A DNA stretch of 64,000 nucleotides from Erwinia sp. JUb26. Its GTDB lineage: Bacteria; Pseudomonadota; Gammaproteobacteria; Enterobacterales; Enterobacteriaceae. Below, piece by piece: positions 9,006 to 18,185 of this stretch (positions are counted from its first letter, which is position 1; every line of letters begins with the position of its first letter). The position numbers and the translations under genes are program-made. The notes beneath the pieces were generated by a model. That model was not told the origin of the DNA and made no database searches. It saw only the letters and a list, made by a program, of their open reading frames with translations. The stretch spans positions 560,027-624,026 of the forward strand of contig NZ_RJVB01000001.1 of assembly GCF_003751505.1 (NCBI RefSeq). Reading direction: 5' to 3'.

Positions 9006-9821
9006 ATGTCACTGGCAGAACAACTGGATACGGCTTCCGGGCTGGAAATCACCATCAATCAGGTTAGCCACGCTTTTCATCTCGACGGGCAGAGCCTCGC
9101 GGTGCTGGACAACGTGTCGCTGAAGGTTGAAGCAGGCGAGTTCGTTGCGCTGCTGGGGCCGTCCGGCTGCGGCAAGTCCACGCTGCTGCGGCTGGTGGCC
9201 GGGCTGGATCATCCTACTCTGGGCGAGATCTTTGAGGATCGCCAGCCGCTGACCGCACCACATCCCAGCCGGGTAGTCGTGTTTCAGGACCCGACGCTCT
9301 ACCCGTGGCGTCGGGTGTGGCGCAACGTCGCCATCGGCCTGCAAACCCAGGGCAAGCTGACGCCGGAAGGGCGCGAACGCATCGACCTGACGCTGGAAAA
9401 AGTGGGCCTGAGTCAGTTTGCTAACGCCTGGCCGCATCAGCTGTCGGGCGGCATGGCGCAGCGCGCCGCGCTGGCCCGGGCGCTGGTGAATCATCCGCGG
9501 CTGCTGATCCTTGATGAACCGCTGGGCAAGCTGGACTCGCTGACCCGCATTCGTATGCAGCACGAGCTGGTGGAACTGTGGCGCGAACAGCGCTTTACCG
9601 CCCTGATGGTGACTCACGATGTTGAGGAAGCGCTGCTGATGGCGAACCGGGTGGTGGTCTTCAGCCCGCGCCCGGCGCGAATTATTGAAACCATTCATGT
9701 CGATCTGCCGTACCCCCGCCGCCGCAACGATCCGCGTCTGATCGCGCTGCGATCGAAAGCGCTGGCGCTGCTGGGTGCTGAAGCCACTGAAGTGACCGAG
9801 GATGCTGATAATGACCATTAA
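9006..9821 (+). CDS. ABC transporter ATP-binding protein, SsuB/TauB type
   Basis: The cytoplasmic ATPase for the importer encoded on the other strand. In 271 residues it has Walker A GPSGCGKST near 54-62, the Q-loop in VVFQDPTLYPW, the signature LSGGMAQRAALARAL and Walker B LLILDEPLGKLD, then the switch histidine in MVTHDVEEALL. The order and the LYPW sequence after the Q-loop are typical of nitrate/sulfonate/taurine importers. The start is supported by GAGGTGG upstream. Its last 11 bases overlap the next gene, so the two are translationally coupled. Confidence 0.92.
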   Translation: MSLAEQLDTASGLEITINQVSHAFHLDGQSLAVLDNVSLKVEAGEFVALLGPSGCGKSTLLRLVAGLDHPTLGEIFEDRQPLTAPHPSRVVVFQDPTLYPWRRVWRNVAIGLQTQGKLTPEGRERIDLTLEKVGLSQFANAWPHQLSGGMAQRAALARALVNHPRLLILDEPLGKLDSLTRIRMQHELVELWREQRFTALMVTHDVEEALLMANRVVVFSPRPARIIETIHVDLPYPRRRNDPRLIALRSKALALLGAEATEVTEDADNDH

Positions 9822-10860
9822 TAATTCCATTACTGAGCTGGTCGGCGACACGCCGCTGCTGCGGCTGTCGCGTTTTCGTCAGCAGTTTGAGCTGCCAGCG
9901 GAGATCCTCGCCAAGCTGGAGTATTTCAACCCTAACCACAGCGTGAAAGACCGCATTGCGCTGTCGATGATCGAAGAGGCCGAGCGCAGCGGAAGGCTTA
10001 AGCCGGGCGATACCATCGCCGACTCGACCAGCGGTAATACCGGTATCGGGCTGGCGGCCATCGCGGCGGCGAAAGGCTATCCGTTCCGCGTCTATCTGCA
10101 CGACAAGCTGAGCGAAGAGCGCTTTCAGATCCTGCGCGCGCTGGGGGCAGAAGTGATCCCGTTCAGCCAGGTGGAGGGCTTTACCGAGGTGCTGGAGCAG
10201 AGCGACGGCGATTTTGTTGCCGCCTCGCGCTGGCTGGCGGAGAACGTGATCAACCGTCAGCCCAACGTCTTCCATACCGCCCAGCTGGAAAATCCGGCTA
10301 ACCCGGGGGCGCACTATCGCACCACCGGCCCGGAAATCTGGCAGCAGACCGAAGGGCAGGTGGACATCGTTATCGCGGCGGTGGGCACCGGCGGTACGGT
10401 TTCCGGTATTGGCCGCTATCTCAAACAGCATAATCCGGCGATTCAGGTGATTGCCGTCGAACCCGGCCCGCATTCGATTCCGACCGCAGATCGCCCTGAG
10501 CAGCGTGAATTAACCGGCGTTCATGCCTTCAGCGACGTGCTGCCGGAGCGCGTGCCGCCCACCCTCGACCGCAGCATCGTCGATGAGGCCTTCCCGGTGG
10601 AGCACTGGCAGGCAACCGCCGCCGCCCGTGAAGTGGCGGTCAGCGACGGCATTCTGATCGGCGAATCCGCCGGGGGCGTGCTGTACGCCGCTCGCGAGGT
10701 GGCGCTGCGCCCGGCAAACCACGGCAAACGCATCGTGGTGGTGCTGGCCGACAGCGGCTTGAGCTATCTCTCCACAGGCCTGTTTAACCATGACATTACC
10801 CCAGGCCAGCTGCAGGTTGCTGCGCTGGTCAGCAATCATCAAATAAAAAACGTTTCATAA
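9811..10860 (+). CDS. Cysteine-synthase-like PLP enzyme
   Basis: A fold-type II PLP protein of 349 residues, longer than CysK or CysM (about 300-320). The PLP lysine is Lys46 in NHSVKDR, the phosphate loop appears as GTGGTVSGIG and the substrate loop as TSGNTGIGLA. These are the cysteine synthase hallmarks, so it either makes cysteine from O-acetylserine (or a derivative) or cleaves/exchanges the beta-substituent of an S-substituted cysteine. I start at ATG 9811 because GAGG (9798-9801) precedes it at nine bases; ATG 9802 adds three residues. It sits inside an importer operon, which suggests it acts on the imported compound. Confidence 0.87.
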   Translation: MTINNSITELVGDTPLLRLSRFRQQFELPAEILAKLEYFNPNHSVKDRIALSMIEEAERSGRLKPGDTIADSTSGNTGIGLAAIAAAKGYPFRVYLHDKLSEERFQILRALGAEVIPFSQVEGFTEVLEQSDGDFVAASRWLAENVINRQPNVFHTAQLENPANPGAHYRTTGPEIWQQTEGQVDIVIAAVGTGGTVSGIGRYLKQHNPAIQVIAVEPGPHSIPTADRPEQRELTGVHAFSDVLPERVPPTLDRSIVDEAFPVEHWQATAAAREVAVSDGILIGESAGGVLYAAREVALRPANHGKRIVVVLADSGLSYLSTGLFNHDITPGQLQVAALVSNHQIKNVS

Positions 10861-10879
10861 CCCGACGCAGAGAATTTTC

Positions 10880-11911
10880 ATGAGCCAGATTACCTCGTTA
10901 CCGATCCTTGACCTGTTGCAGCTGGACGGCACCCCCGAACAGCAGCAGGCGTTCCTCGATAAGCTGGGCCGCTCCGCCCGCGACGTCGGCTTCTTTTATC
11001 TGATCAATCACGGCATTGATGCCGAACTGTCGGCACAGGTGCAGCAGCTTTCCCGCCGTTTTTTCGCGCTGTCGGAGGCGGATAAACAGCAGGTGGCGAT
11101 GATCCACTCGCCGCATTTTCGCGGCTACAACCGCGCCGGTTCCGAACTGACGCGCAGCCAGCCGGACTGGCGTGAGCAGTTTGATGTCGGGGCTGAACGC
11201 GCGCCGCTGCCGTTAGGCAACGGTGACGCGGGCTGGAAACGCCTGCAGGGTCCGAACCTTTGGCCGGAGGCGCTGCCGGAGCTGAAGCCGGTGCTGCTGG
11301 CGTGGCAGCAGGCGATGACCAGCATGTCGCTGCGGCTGCTGCGGGCCTTTGCCCGCGCGCTGGAGCTGGCTCCCGACGCTTTCGATTCCCTGTACGGCGA
11401 TAAGCCAAACGAACATATCAAACTGATCCGCTACCCGGGCCAGACGGCGGAAACCTCCAGCCAGGGCGTGGGTGCGCATAAAGACTCCGGCTTCCTCAGC
11501 TTCCTGCTGCAGGATCAGCAGCGCGGATTGCAGGTTGAAGTCGCCCCTGACCAGTGGGTCGATGCGCTGCCGCTGAACGGTGCGTTCGTGGTGAACATCG
11601 GCGAACTGCTCGAGCTGGCCAGCAACGGCTATCTGCGTGCCACGGTGCATCGTGTGGTCGCACCGCCTGCCGATCAGGATCGCCTGTCGATCGCCTTCTT
11701 CCTCGGCGCGCAGCTCGATGCGGTGGTGCCGGTGTTTAATCTGCCTGAACCGCTTGCCCGCCTGGCGCTCGGCCCGGCCAGCGACCCGCTCAATCCGCTA
11801 CTGCGCGATGTGGGCTGGAACTATCTGAAAGGGCGTTTGCGTTCTCATCCCGATGTGGCGCAGCGCTGGTACGACGAATTACAACAACAACAACCTCAAC
11901 ACACAGCCTGA
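10880..11911 (+). CDS. Fe(II)/2-oxoglutarate dioxygenase, isopenicillin-N-synthase family
   Basis: A 343-residue non-haem iron enzyme. The N-terminal DIOX_N-type segment reads LPILDLLQLDG and ARDVGFFYLINHGI. The iron ligands appear as His-Lys-Asp in GAHKDSGFLS near residue 200 and a second His in TVHRVVAP near 256; the 2-oxoglutarate anchor is the Arg of RLSIAFF near 268. This is a different family from TauD or the alkylsulfatase AtsK, yet it sits where TauD would sit in a taurine cluster. The likely role is oxidative release or conversion of sulfur from the imported compound, which is inference. The gene lies 19 bases after the PLP enzyme and 14 before the binding protein. Confidence 0.87.
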   Translation: MSQITSLPILDLLQLDGTPEQQQAFLDKLGRSARDVGFFYLINHGIDAELSAQVQQLSRRFFALSEADKQQVAMIHSPHFRGYNRAGSELTRSQPDWREQFDVGAERAPLPLGNGDAGWKRLQGPNLWPEALPELKPVLLAWQQAMTSMSLRLLRAFARALELAPDAFDSLYGDKPNEHIKLIRYPGQTAETSSQGVGAHKDSGFLSFLLQDQQRGLQVEVAPDQWVDALPLNGAFVVNIGELLELASNGYLRATVHRVVAPPADQDRLSIAFFLGAQLDAVVPVFNLPEPLARLALGPASDPLNPLLRDVGWNYLKGRLRSHPDVAQRWYDELQQQQPQHTA

Positions 11912-11925
11912 TTTAAGGAATAACA

Positions 11926-12735
11926 ATGAACACACGTTTTGCCGCTTTATCATTCTCAGGGATTGCTTTATCCGTGGCGATGGCTTTCAGCGTTAACGCT
12001 GCCGAACCGCTGCGCGTGGCTGCCGATCCGGTGCCGCACGCCGAGATCCTCAACTTTGTGAAAAAACTCGATCCGTCGCTGGATCTTAAAATTATCGAGC
12101 TGAGCAGCGGCGTGAACGCCAATGAGCTGCTGGCGCACGGCGATGTGGATGCCAACTACTTCCAGCACGTGCCGTATCTGCGTGACCAGGAAAAAGCGCT
12201 GGGCCAGAAGTTCGCCGTGGCCGCGACGGTGCATATCGAACCGCTGGGCATCTATTCCCGCAAGGTGAAAAGCCTGAAGGATGTGAAGGAAGGTGCAACC
12301 ATCGCCGTACCTAACAACACCACCAACCTGAGCCGTGCGCTGTATCTGCTGCAAGCGCAGGGGCTGATCAAGCTGAAAGCGGGCTATAACGATCCGTCGA
12401 AGGATCAGGCAACGCCGAAAGATATCGCCGAGAACCCGAAGAAACTGAAAATCCTGGAAGTGGAATCGCCGCAGATCCCGCGCGCGCTGGATGACGTTGA
12501 CCTCGCGGTGATTAACGGCAACTACGCGCTGGAAGCAGGACTGACGCCGTCGAAAGATGCGCTGGGCTTGGAAAGCGCCACCAACAACCCGTACGCCAAC
12601 ATTCTGGCGACCACGCCAAAACTGGCCGATGACCCGCGTATTCGCCAGCTGGCGAAGGACCTGGAGTCAAAAGAAGTTGCCGACTTTATTCAACAGAACT
12701 ATCGCGGATCGGTGATCCCGGTAGCGGGTAAATAA
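11926..12735 (+). CDS. MetQ-like substrate-binding protein (NlpA family)
   Basis: A periplasmic solute receptor of the NlpA/MetQ family, 269 residues. The signal peptide ends near SVNAAEP and has no lipobox cysteine, unlike E. coli MetQ, so I expect a soluble periplasmic form. The family patterns [21 protein letters not shown] and [13 protein letters not shown] are all present. It is followed directly by matching ATPase and permease genes. Because it is in an operon with sulfur enzymes, its ligand may be methionine, an S-alkyl-cysteine or a related thioether; the sequence alone does not decide this. Confidence 0.9.
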   Translation: MNTRFAALSFSGIALSVAMAFSVNAAEPLRVAADPVPHAEILNFVKKLDPSLDLKIIELSSGVNANELLAHGDVDANYFQHVPYLRDQEKALGQKFAVAATVHIEPLGIYSRKVKSLKDVKEGATIAVPNNTTNLSRALYLLQAQGLIKLKAGYNDPSKDQATPKDIAENPKKLKILEVESPQIPRALDDVDLAVINGNYALEAGLTPSKDALGLESATNNPYANILATTPKLADDPRIRQLAKDLESKEVADFIQQNYRGSVIPVAGK

Positions 12736-12736
12736 A

Positions 12737-13528
12737 ATGATTCGCCTGGAGCAGGTCAGTAAAATTTACGCCGGGGGGCAACCTCCGGCACTGGATGAGG
12801 TGTCGCTGGTAATCCCCGATGGGGCCATCTACGGCATTCTTGGCCGCAGCGGTGCGGGGAAAAGTACCCTGATCCGCTGTCTGAATTTACTGGAAAGGCC
12901 AACGTCCGGGCGCGTGCTGATCGACGACCAGGATATCACCGCGCTGACGCCACGCGCACTCCGGCAGCAGCGTCAGCGCAGCGGGATGATCTTCCAGCAT
13001 TTCAACCTGCTGCATTCGCGTAACGTGGCCGATAACGTCGCGGTGCCGCTGGAGATTGCCGGGGTGAAACGCCCGCAGCGTCAGCAGCGGGTAAACGAAC
13101 TGCTTGAACTGGTAGGGTTGAGCGATAAGGCGGCCGCCTGGCCGTCACAGCTTTCCGGTGGACAGCAGCAGCGCGTGGGGATTGCCCGCGCGCTGGCGGC
13201 CCGGCCCGATTATCTGCTGTGCGATGAGGCCACCAGCGCGCTGGATTCGGAAACTACCGCCTCGGTGCTGGCGTTGCTGCAGCAGATCAATCAGCAGTTC
13301 GGTCTGACGGTGGTGATGATCACCCATCAGCTGGAGGTGGTGAAATCGATCTGCGATCACGCCGCGCTGCTGGAACGCGGGCGGCTGCAGGAGAGCGGGG
13401 CGCTGAGTTCGCTGCTGCGCCAGAAGGATTCCCGCTTACGCAACGCGCTGCTGCACGATGCGGAGAGCGAACGCCGCTTCTTACAGCGCCACGGCATTGA
13501 AGGAGGCCCACTGTGCGCGGTAGCCTGA
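12737..13528 (+). CDS. MetN-like ABC ATPase
   Basis: ATP-binding subunit of a methionine-type importer, 263 residues. It has Walker [11 protein letters not shown]-loop [21 protein letters not shown] (the NLL-S pattern is diagnostic for MetN), signature [15 protein letters not shown], Walker [12 protein letters not shown], and switch [10 protein letters not shown]. coli MetN is about 343 residues; the shortage is at the C-terminus, where the regulatory ACT-like domain that gives feedback inhibition by methionine is missing. This paralogue is therefore probably not trans-inhibited. The ATG starts one base after the MetQ-like stop, and the gene overlaps the permease gene by 16 bases. Confidence 0.92.
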   Translation: MIRLEQVSKIYAGGQPPALDEVSLVIPDGAIYGILGRSGAGKSTLIRCLNLLERPTSGRVLIDDQDITALTPRALRQQRQRSGMIFQHFNLLHSRNVADNVAVPLEIAGVKRPQRQQRVNELLELVGLSDKAAAWPSQLSGGQQQRVGIARALAARPDYLLCDEATSALDSETTASVLALLQQINQQFGLTVVMITHQLEVVKSICDHAALLERGRLQESGALSSLLRQKDSRLRNALLHDAESERRFLQRHGIEGGPLCAVA

Positions 13529-14184
13529 GCCTTGAAGACCTGTGGCAGCTGATGCTGCAGGCCACCCTGGAAACACTGTATATGGTCGGCTTCTCCGGGC
13601 TGTTTACCCTCGCCATCGGATTGCCGCTGGGCGTACTGCTGTTTATCAGCCGCCGCGGTGGCATTCTGCCGCTGCCGCGCGTCAATGCGGTCGTCGGGGC
13701 GATAGTTAACGTCGGCCGTTCGCTGCCGTTCCTCGTGCTGCTGATTGCGCTGATCCCCACCACCCGCTTTATCGTCGGCACCACGCTCGGCAGCAGCGCG
13801 GCGATTGTGCCGATCACCATTGGTGCGGTACCGTTCTTTGCCCGCATCGTGGAAAGCGCGCTGGATGAAGTCGCGAAAGGGCGCATCGAGGCGATGCTGT
13901 CGATGGGCGGCAGCGACTGGCACGTGGTCAGCAAGGTGCTGCTGCCGGAGGCGCTTCCCGCGCTGCTGGCCGGTATTACGCTGACGGTGGTGATGCTGAT
14001 TGGCTTCTCTTCGCTGGCCGGGGTGATCGGCGGCGGCGGGCTGGGCGATCTGGCGATCCGCTACGGCTATCAGCGGTTTAATCAGCCGGTGATGATTGCC
14101 ACCGTGGTGGTGCTGATTGCGCTGGTGCAGGTTGTGCAAATGACCGGCGATCGGCTGGTGAGAAGCCTGGCGCATCGTCGTTAA
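13513..14184 (+). CDS. MetI-like ABC permease
   Basis: Membrane subunit of the MetNIQ-type importer, 223 residues (MetI is 217). Five to six hydrophobic helices are visible, and the coupling motif reads [24 protein letters not shown]. The GTG at 13513 is preceded by an excellent AAGGAGG site inside the end of the ATPase gene, and the protein then starts at the first helix like MetI. It is the last gene of the plus-strand operon; no obvious terminator follows before the AI-2E gene 75 bases later. Confidence 0.92.
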   Translation: MRGSLSLEDLWQLMLQATLETLYMVGFSGLFTLAIGLPLGVLLFISRRGGILPLPRVNAVVGAIVNVGRSLPFLVLLIALIPTTRFIVGTTLGSSAAIVPITIGAVPFFARIVESALDEVAKGRIEAMLSMGGSDWHVVSKVLLPEALPALLAGITLTVVMLIGFSSLAGVIGGGGLGDLAIRYGYQRFNQPVMIATVVVLIALVQVVQMTGDRLVRSLAHRR

Positions 14185-14259
14185 TTCAGCACCCTGGCGT
14201 GATGGCATAGTATACTGTCTGAATTCGCATTACTTTTCTTCTTTCAGACAGGGTACGTC

Positions 14260-15279
14260 ATGGAAATTCGTCATGCCATCAAGACGCAGTGGTGCCAGAC
14301 CGCCAGCTATGGGCTGATTTTTATCGCATTGTTTGCCATTTTCCCACTGCGGCTGCTGCCGTGTTTCCTGGCCGGGTTCATCGTCTATGAAATCATTCTG
14401 GCGATGACCCCGTATATTGAGCGGCTGGTGAAAGGGCCGATTGCCCGCTGGATCAGCATCTTATTCCTCAGCATGGTGATTATTCTCGGGCTGGTCACCG
14501 GCATCACCAAACTGATTAGCTTCCTGCTGCACGACTTCCAGAACCCCGCGATGTTCCACGCCACCGCCACCAAAATCCTTGAAGATGCCCAACATACCCT
14601 GTCGCCGGTGGTCACCCGCTATCTGCCTGCGGATATCGATGAACTTCAGCATAAGGTGATTACCTGGCTGCGCGAGCATCTGGTGGTGGTACAGACCTTT
14701 GGCCGCAGCGCCGCGCACACCTTCGCCACCATGCTGATCGGTATGCTGCTTGGGGCGATTATTTCCCTACGCAACAGCAAGGGCCGCAGCGAAGATGCGC
14801 CGCTGAAAGAGGCGATGCTCGATCGCCTGCGTACCCTGGCGGACTCCTTCCATAATGTGGTGTTTGCGCAGATCAAAGTCTCGCTGGTCAATACCGTGCT
14901 GACCTGCGGCTTCCTGTTTGGCATCCTGCCGCTGTTCGGCCTGCATCTGCCGTTCGCCAAAACCGTGGTGGTGCTGACCTTTATCGCCGGGCTGCTGCCG
15001 ATTATCGGTAATCTGATTTCCAATACGGTGATCGTGCTGATCGGGCTTTCCATCTCGCTTGAGGCGGCGCTGATTGCGCTGGTCTATCTGATCCTCATCC
15101 ACAAGCTGGAGTACTTTATCAACGCGCGTATTTTCGGCACTCGCATCAGCGCCAAAACCTGGGAGATCCTGCTGGCGATGCTGGTGTTTGAATCCGCCTT
15201 CGGGCTGGCGGGCGTGGTGGCGGCACCGGTGTATTACGCCTATCTGAAAAGTGAACTGCGGGCAGCGCGGCTGATCTAA
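14260..15279 (+). CDS. AI-2E (UPF0118) family membrane transporter
   Basis: A 339-residue polytopic membrane protein of the family that includes TqsA, YhhT, YdiK and PerM. Helices cluster near residues 10-60, 65-85, 150-170 and 200-320, with the conserved AGLLPIIGNLISN motif in the C-terminal half. Family members are proposed to export autoinducer-2 or act as Na+/H+ antiporters; which applies here is unknown. A TATACT-like -10 element lies about 45 bases upstream, so it may have its own promoter rather than belong to the sulfur operon. The AEC gene follows 18 bases after its stop. Confidence 0.85.
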   Translation: MEIRHAIKTQWCQTASYGLIFIALFAIFPLRLLPCFLAGFIVYEIILAMTPYIERLVKGPIARWISILFLSMVIILGLVTGITKLISFLLHDFQNPAMFHATATKILEDAQHTLSPVVTRYLPADIDELQHKVITWLREHLVVVQTFGRSAAHTFATMLIGMLLGAIISLRNSKGRSEDAPLKEAMLDRLRTLADSFHNVVFAQIKVSLVNTVLTCGFLFGILPLFGLHLPFAKTVVVLTFIAGLLPIIGNLISNTVIVLIGLSISLEAALIALVYLILIHKLEYFINARIFGTRISAKTWEILLAMLVFESAFGLAGVVAAPVYYAYLKSELRAARLI

Positions 15280-15297
15280 CCTTCATCAAGGATTTTT

Positions 15298-16257
15298 ATG
15301 TTAGCGTTCGGCAGCTCGCTGTGGCACCAGTTTCTTATCGCGATACCGCTGTTTGTGCTGATCGGCCTCGGCTGGCTGCTGGTGCGCTGGCGGCGCTGGC
15401 CGGAAAGTATTACCGAAGCGATGAACCGGCTGGTGTTCCGCGTGGCGCTGCCGTCGATGCTGTTCCGCCTGATGTGCGATTTCAGCAGCGGCCCGCCGGT
15501 GGATGCCCGCCTGCTGCTGGCGTTCTTTGGCGGCTGCCTGCTGGTATTTATTCTCGGCAGGGTGATTGCCAGTCGGGTGTTCCGTCTTGATGGCGTGTCC
15601 GGTTCGGTGTTTGCGCTGGGCGGCATCTTCTCCAATAACGTTCTGCTCGGTCTGCCGATTGCCCGCGTGATGCTCGGCGACGAGGCGATCCCTGCGGTGG
15701 CGCTGGTGCTGGTGTTTAACGGCCTGCTGCTGTGGACGCTGGCAACGGTTTCGGTGGAATGGTTTAAGCATGGTTCGCTGAGCGTAAAGGGCTTTGGTAA
15801 AACGGCAGTCAGCGTGCTGCGCAACCCGCTGATTATCGGGATCCTCAGCGGCACGCTGTTCAGCCTGACCGGGCTACCGCTGCCGCAGATGATTGACCAG
15901 CCGGTAACCATGCTCGGCCAGATCGCCGTGCCGCTGGCGCTGGTGGCGCTCGGTATGAGCCTGGCCTCTTACCGCATTAAAGACGGCCTTGCCATCGGCG
16001 GCGCACTCAGCGTGATTAAGCTGGTGGTGCATCCGCTGGTGGTCTGGGGCCTTGCCTGGCTGCTGGGCCTGCCGCCGCTGGAGAGTAAAGTGGTTGTTCT
16101 GCTGGCCTCAATGGCGGTGGGCGTGAACGTTTACCTGATGTCCCAGCAGTTTAACGCTCTGACCGGACCGGCTGCGACAAGCATGCTTTTGACGACGTTA
16201 TTTTCAGCAATTTCCACGCCAGTTCTGATACTTACGATGGACTGGGTTTACGGGTGA
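15298..16257 (+). CDS. AEC family permease (auxin efflux carrier family)
   Basis: A 319-residue, roughly ten-helix membrane protein. The AEC pattern is visible: N-terminal LVFRVALPSMLFRLM, the central FSNNVLLGLPIARVMLG, and the C-terminal repeat VPLALVALGMSLA. Family members move carboxylates or amino acids such as malate; substrate here is unknown. CAAGGA precedes the ATG. The 18-base spacing from the AI-2E gene suggests co-transcription. It is the last gene before an AT-richer accessory patch. Confidence 0.87.
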   Translation: MLAFGSSLWHQFLIAIPLFVLIGLGWLLVRWRRWPESITEAMNRLVFRVALPSMLFRLMCDFSSGPPVDARLLLAFFGGCLLVFILGRVIASRVFRLDGVSGSVFALGGIFSNNVLLGLPIARVMLGDEAIPAVALVLVFNGLLLWTLATVSVEWFKHGSLSVKGFGKTAVSVLRNPLIIGILSGTLFSLTGLPLPQMIDQPVTMLGQIAVPLALVALGMSLASYRIKDGLAIGGALSVIKLVVHPLVVWGLAWLLGLPPLESKVVVLLASMAVGVNVYLMSQQFNALTGPAATSMLLTTLFSAISTPVLILTMDWVYG

Positions 16258-16343
16258 ATGTTCTGGATTTCTTAGCGCGATCGTCGTTATCCTTTTTGCT
16301 CATCAACTCGATTCAGCTGGCTGAATTATTTTTACTACTGTAA

Positions 16344-16511
16344 CGCGATGAATGGATATGCGGGGATGTTCCGGAAGGTCCGAGACGGTTGTTAACTGAT
16401 CTGAATGGCGATCCGGTTTGCTGGGGAGTATTGGATACGGGAGTCCGCTTTGTGCCAGAAGCGGACATTTACGAAAGAGATCTTTGCTTAAACGTAGCGA
16501 AGTTTTTCTAA
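16344..16511 (+). pseudogene. Possible 3' gene remnant (about 55 codons)
   Basis: The frame from 16344 to the TAA at 16509-16511 has no start codon but has a protein-like sequence, with WICGDVPEG near the front and DLNGDPVCWGVLDTGVRF in the middle, ending LNVAKFF. The composition looks like a real C-terminus rather than a shadow. A perfect 8-bp hairpin, GTCCGCTT-N8-AAGCGGAC (16443-16466), lies inside. Its end overlaps the end of the GNAT gene on the other strand. I do not recognise the family; a remnant of a truncated gene is the simplest reading, and chance remains possible. Confidence 0.3.
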
Positions 16512-16928
16512 TCTAATGTCGGATTCGCTCACATTTTCTTTCTCAACCCAGCCCAGCCGCCTGTAAAATTCTGCCGCACGGCTGTTTTTGTCGGTTTCAA
16601 GCCAGGCAACCTCATAATGTTTGAATAATTCCTGCTCTGCGAGTTCAACAAGGCGGCGACCTACACCTCGGCCTTCATATTCAGGAAGAACAAAGGCCGC
16701 AAAAAGAGATCCTTCATCGAGCATAATCATCGAAAAACCAATCACTTTGCTGTTATCTACGGCAACCCATGCGCAACAACTGTTTTCTATCATATCGATG
16801 ACGCTGCTCTCAGTAATTCCCATCAGCTCCATTTCTTCTCGATTGAGATAATTTTCTTTAACCGAAGTCCTGACGTCAAAAATACCTTCTATATCAGAGG
16901 ATAGAGCTAGTCTTGTCCTGATATTCAT
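16488..16928 (-). CDS. GNAT-family N-acetyltransferase
   Basis: A 146-residue acetyl-CoA-dependent acetyltransferase. The N-terminus MNIRTRLALSSDIEGIFDVR is the usual beta1-alpha1 opening, the acetyl-CoA loop is the Q/R-x-x-G-x-G/A-type EYEGRGVGRRLVELAEQEL near residues 85-105, and the C-terminal segment NSRAAEFYRRLGW is the standard beta6 motif. The substrate is not predictable. Base composition is AT-richer than the flanking permease genes, in line with an acquired patch. The 252-base gap after its start (16929-17181) is AT-rich with no clear feature apart from promoters. Confidence 0.88.
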   Translation of the reverse strand: MNIRTRLALSSDIEGIFDVRTSVKENYLNREEMELMGITESSVIDMIENSCCAWVAVDNSKVIGFSMIMLDEGSLFAAFVLPEYEGRGVGRRLVELAEQELFKHYEVAWLETDKNSRAAEFYRRLGWVEKENVSESDIRLEKLRYV

Positions 16929-17181
16929 TTGTATTACTCCATGGATGAGACAGTATAATTTTGATGATTAACGAGTGATTTTCTCTAAGGATATAGAATC
17001 TTTTGTGAAATTACCGCTAACTTCCGCTCCTCGCTTAACGCGGACATCATTAACCTCGTTTAACTTCTCCTGTCATAAGGGGAAAAAGTCTTTACAAAAT
17101 AATTTGAACGCTTGGTGATTTCCAAACAATACTTTCGGGTATAAACTCGGCGGATATGATTAGCTGAAAATGGAATAATCG

Positions 17182-17883
17182 ATGTTTACCCTTGGCGCAC
17201 ACCTTTCATCCAAACGTACCGGATATACTCATCATGGTATTTACATTGGGAGTGGTAAAGTTATCCATTATTCAGGTCTGGCAAGTGGGTTAAGCAAAGG
17301 TAAAATCTGTGAGACTTCGTTTGAAGACTTCAATCAGAACCAGAGCGAAGTTGCCATTATCGAACATCTGGATGCTAAATGTGTTTACTCCAATGTAGAT
17401 ATTGTGAAAAGGGCTAAATCCAGACTGGGTGAGGATGGATATAATATATTCAACAACAACTGTGAGCATTTTGCGACATGGTGTGTGACTGGCGTTAGTG
17501 AAAGTGCTCAGGCCAAAACAGTGAAGACTATGGCAGTATCTGTAGGGCAGGCGGGGGTCAATGCTTACAGCTATTATAAAATAACTCAAACAGCCCCCAC
17601 GGTATTAAGAACTGCGGCGTCCATGGCAAGCCGTCAGGTTGCTACGCGAGCTATAGCATCAGGGGCAATGACATCCGGTACTTCAGCATTGACCGGTATA
17701 TCGTCTGTTGCTAGTGGTGCAGGGTTAACTACAGCAGCTTTCTCTGGTGGAGCGAGTACTATTGTTGGCTTAACTGGAGCTTCAGCAGCTACAGTAGCTG
17801 CGGCCCCCGTTGTGCTTGCCGCGGGAGGCGTAGCTTTAGTTGGGTATGGTGTATATAAAGTATGGTCATGGCTTAGCGACTAA
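17182..17883 (+). CDS. LRAT/NlpC-P60-like protein with hydrophobic C-terminus
   Basis: A 233-residue protein whose N-terminal 120 residues look like the lecithin:retinol acyltransferase (LRAT) group of permuted NlpC/P60 papain-like enzymes. The catalytic triad is visible: His in YTHHGIYIG, a second His in KVIHYSG, and Cys in NNNCEHFATWCV near residue 93-100. Residues about 120-225 are Ala/Gly/Thr/Ser-rich and end with two likely membrane helices (VVLAAGGVALVGYGVYKVW). Bacterial LRAT proteins act as thioesterases/acyltransferases on lipids or as effectors; function here is unknown. AT-rich base use and isolation from known operons suggest horizontal acquisition. Confidence 0.72.
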   Translation: MFTLGAHLSSKRTGYTHHGIYIGSGKVIHYSGLASGLSKGKICETSFEDFNQNQSEVAIIEHLDAKCVYSNVDIVKRAKSRLGEDGYNIFNNNCEHFATWCVTGVSESAQAKTVKTMAVSVGQAGVNAYSYYKITQTAPTVLRTAASMASRQVATRAIASGAMTSGTSALTGISSVASGAGLTTAAFSGGASTIVGLTGASAATVAAAPVVLAAGGVALVGYGVYKVWSWLSD

Positions 17884-18185
17884 TTCTCAAATAAGCATTT
17901 AAACGCCGTTGTCGTAGTGTCGATGAGTTCTCCGGGGTGATCGGAATCGACGTTGCGGATGCAACGCTGGAGGGCTATGTAAAATACGGTGATCTGCTCC
18001 CTGTCGGTTAGCACACGGGAAGGTGAGTAGAGCATTATCAATGGCGATGATAGTTGTGAACGTCTGCTCCTCGCTCATAGCCGCCACACCATAACCAGTG
18101 GCGACTATAAGCATCAACTCGCCTGATTTACGCTATCAATCCAGGAAAACTGCATTTCTTCCCAGCCGCCTACAGGATCTACAAA
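17884..18185. other. Gene-free stretch with possible gene fragments
   Basis: No complete gene is seen. On the plus strand, 17895-18011 stays open and ends with a protein-like tail (GVIGIDVADATLEGYVKYG). On the minus strand, a short frame near 18120-18180 reads DPVGGWEEMQFSWIDSVNQ before a stop. Both look like C-terminal scraps of lost genes, but neither is recognisable. Confidence 0.3.

Noticed and set aside
17899..18117. 72-codon minus-strand frame after the LRAT gene
   Set aside because: Its second half is Arg/His/Pro-rich shadow-like sequence and it has no ribosome site.
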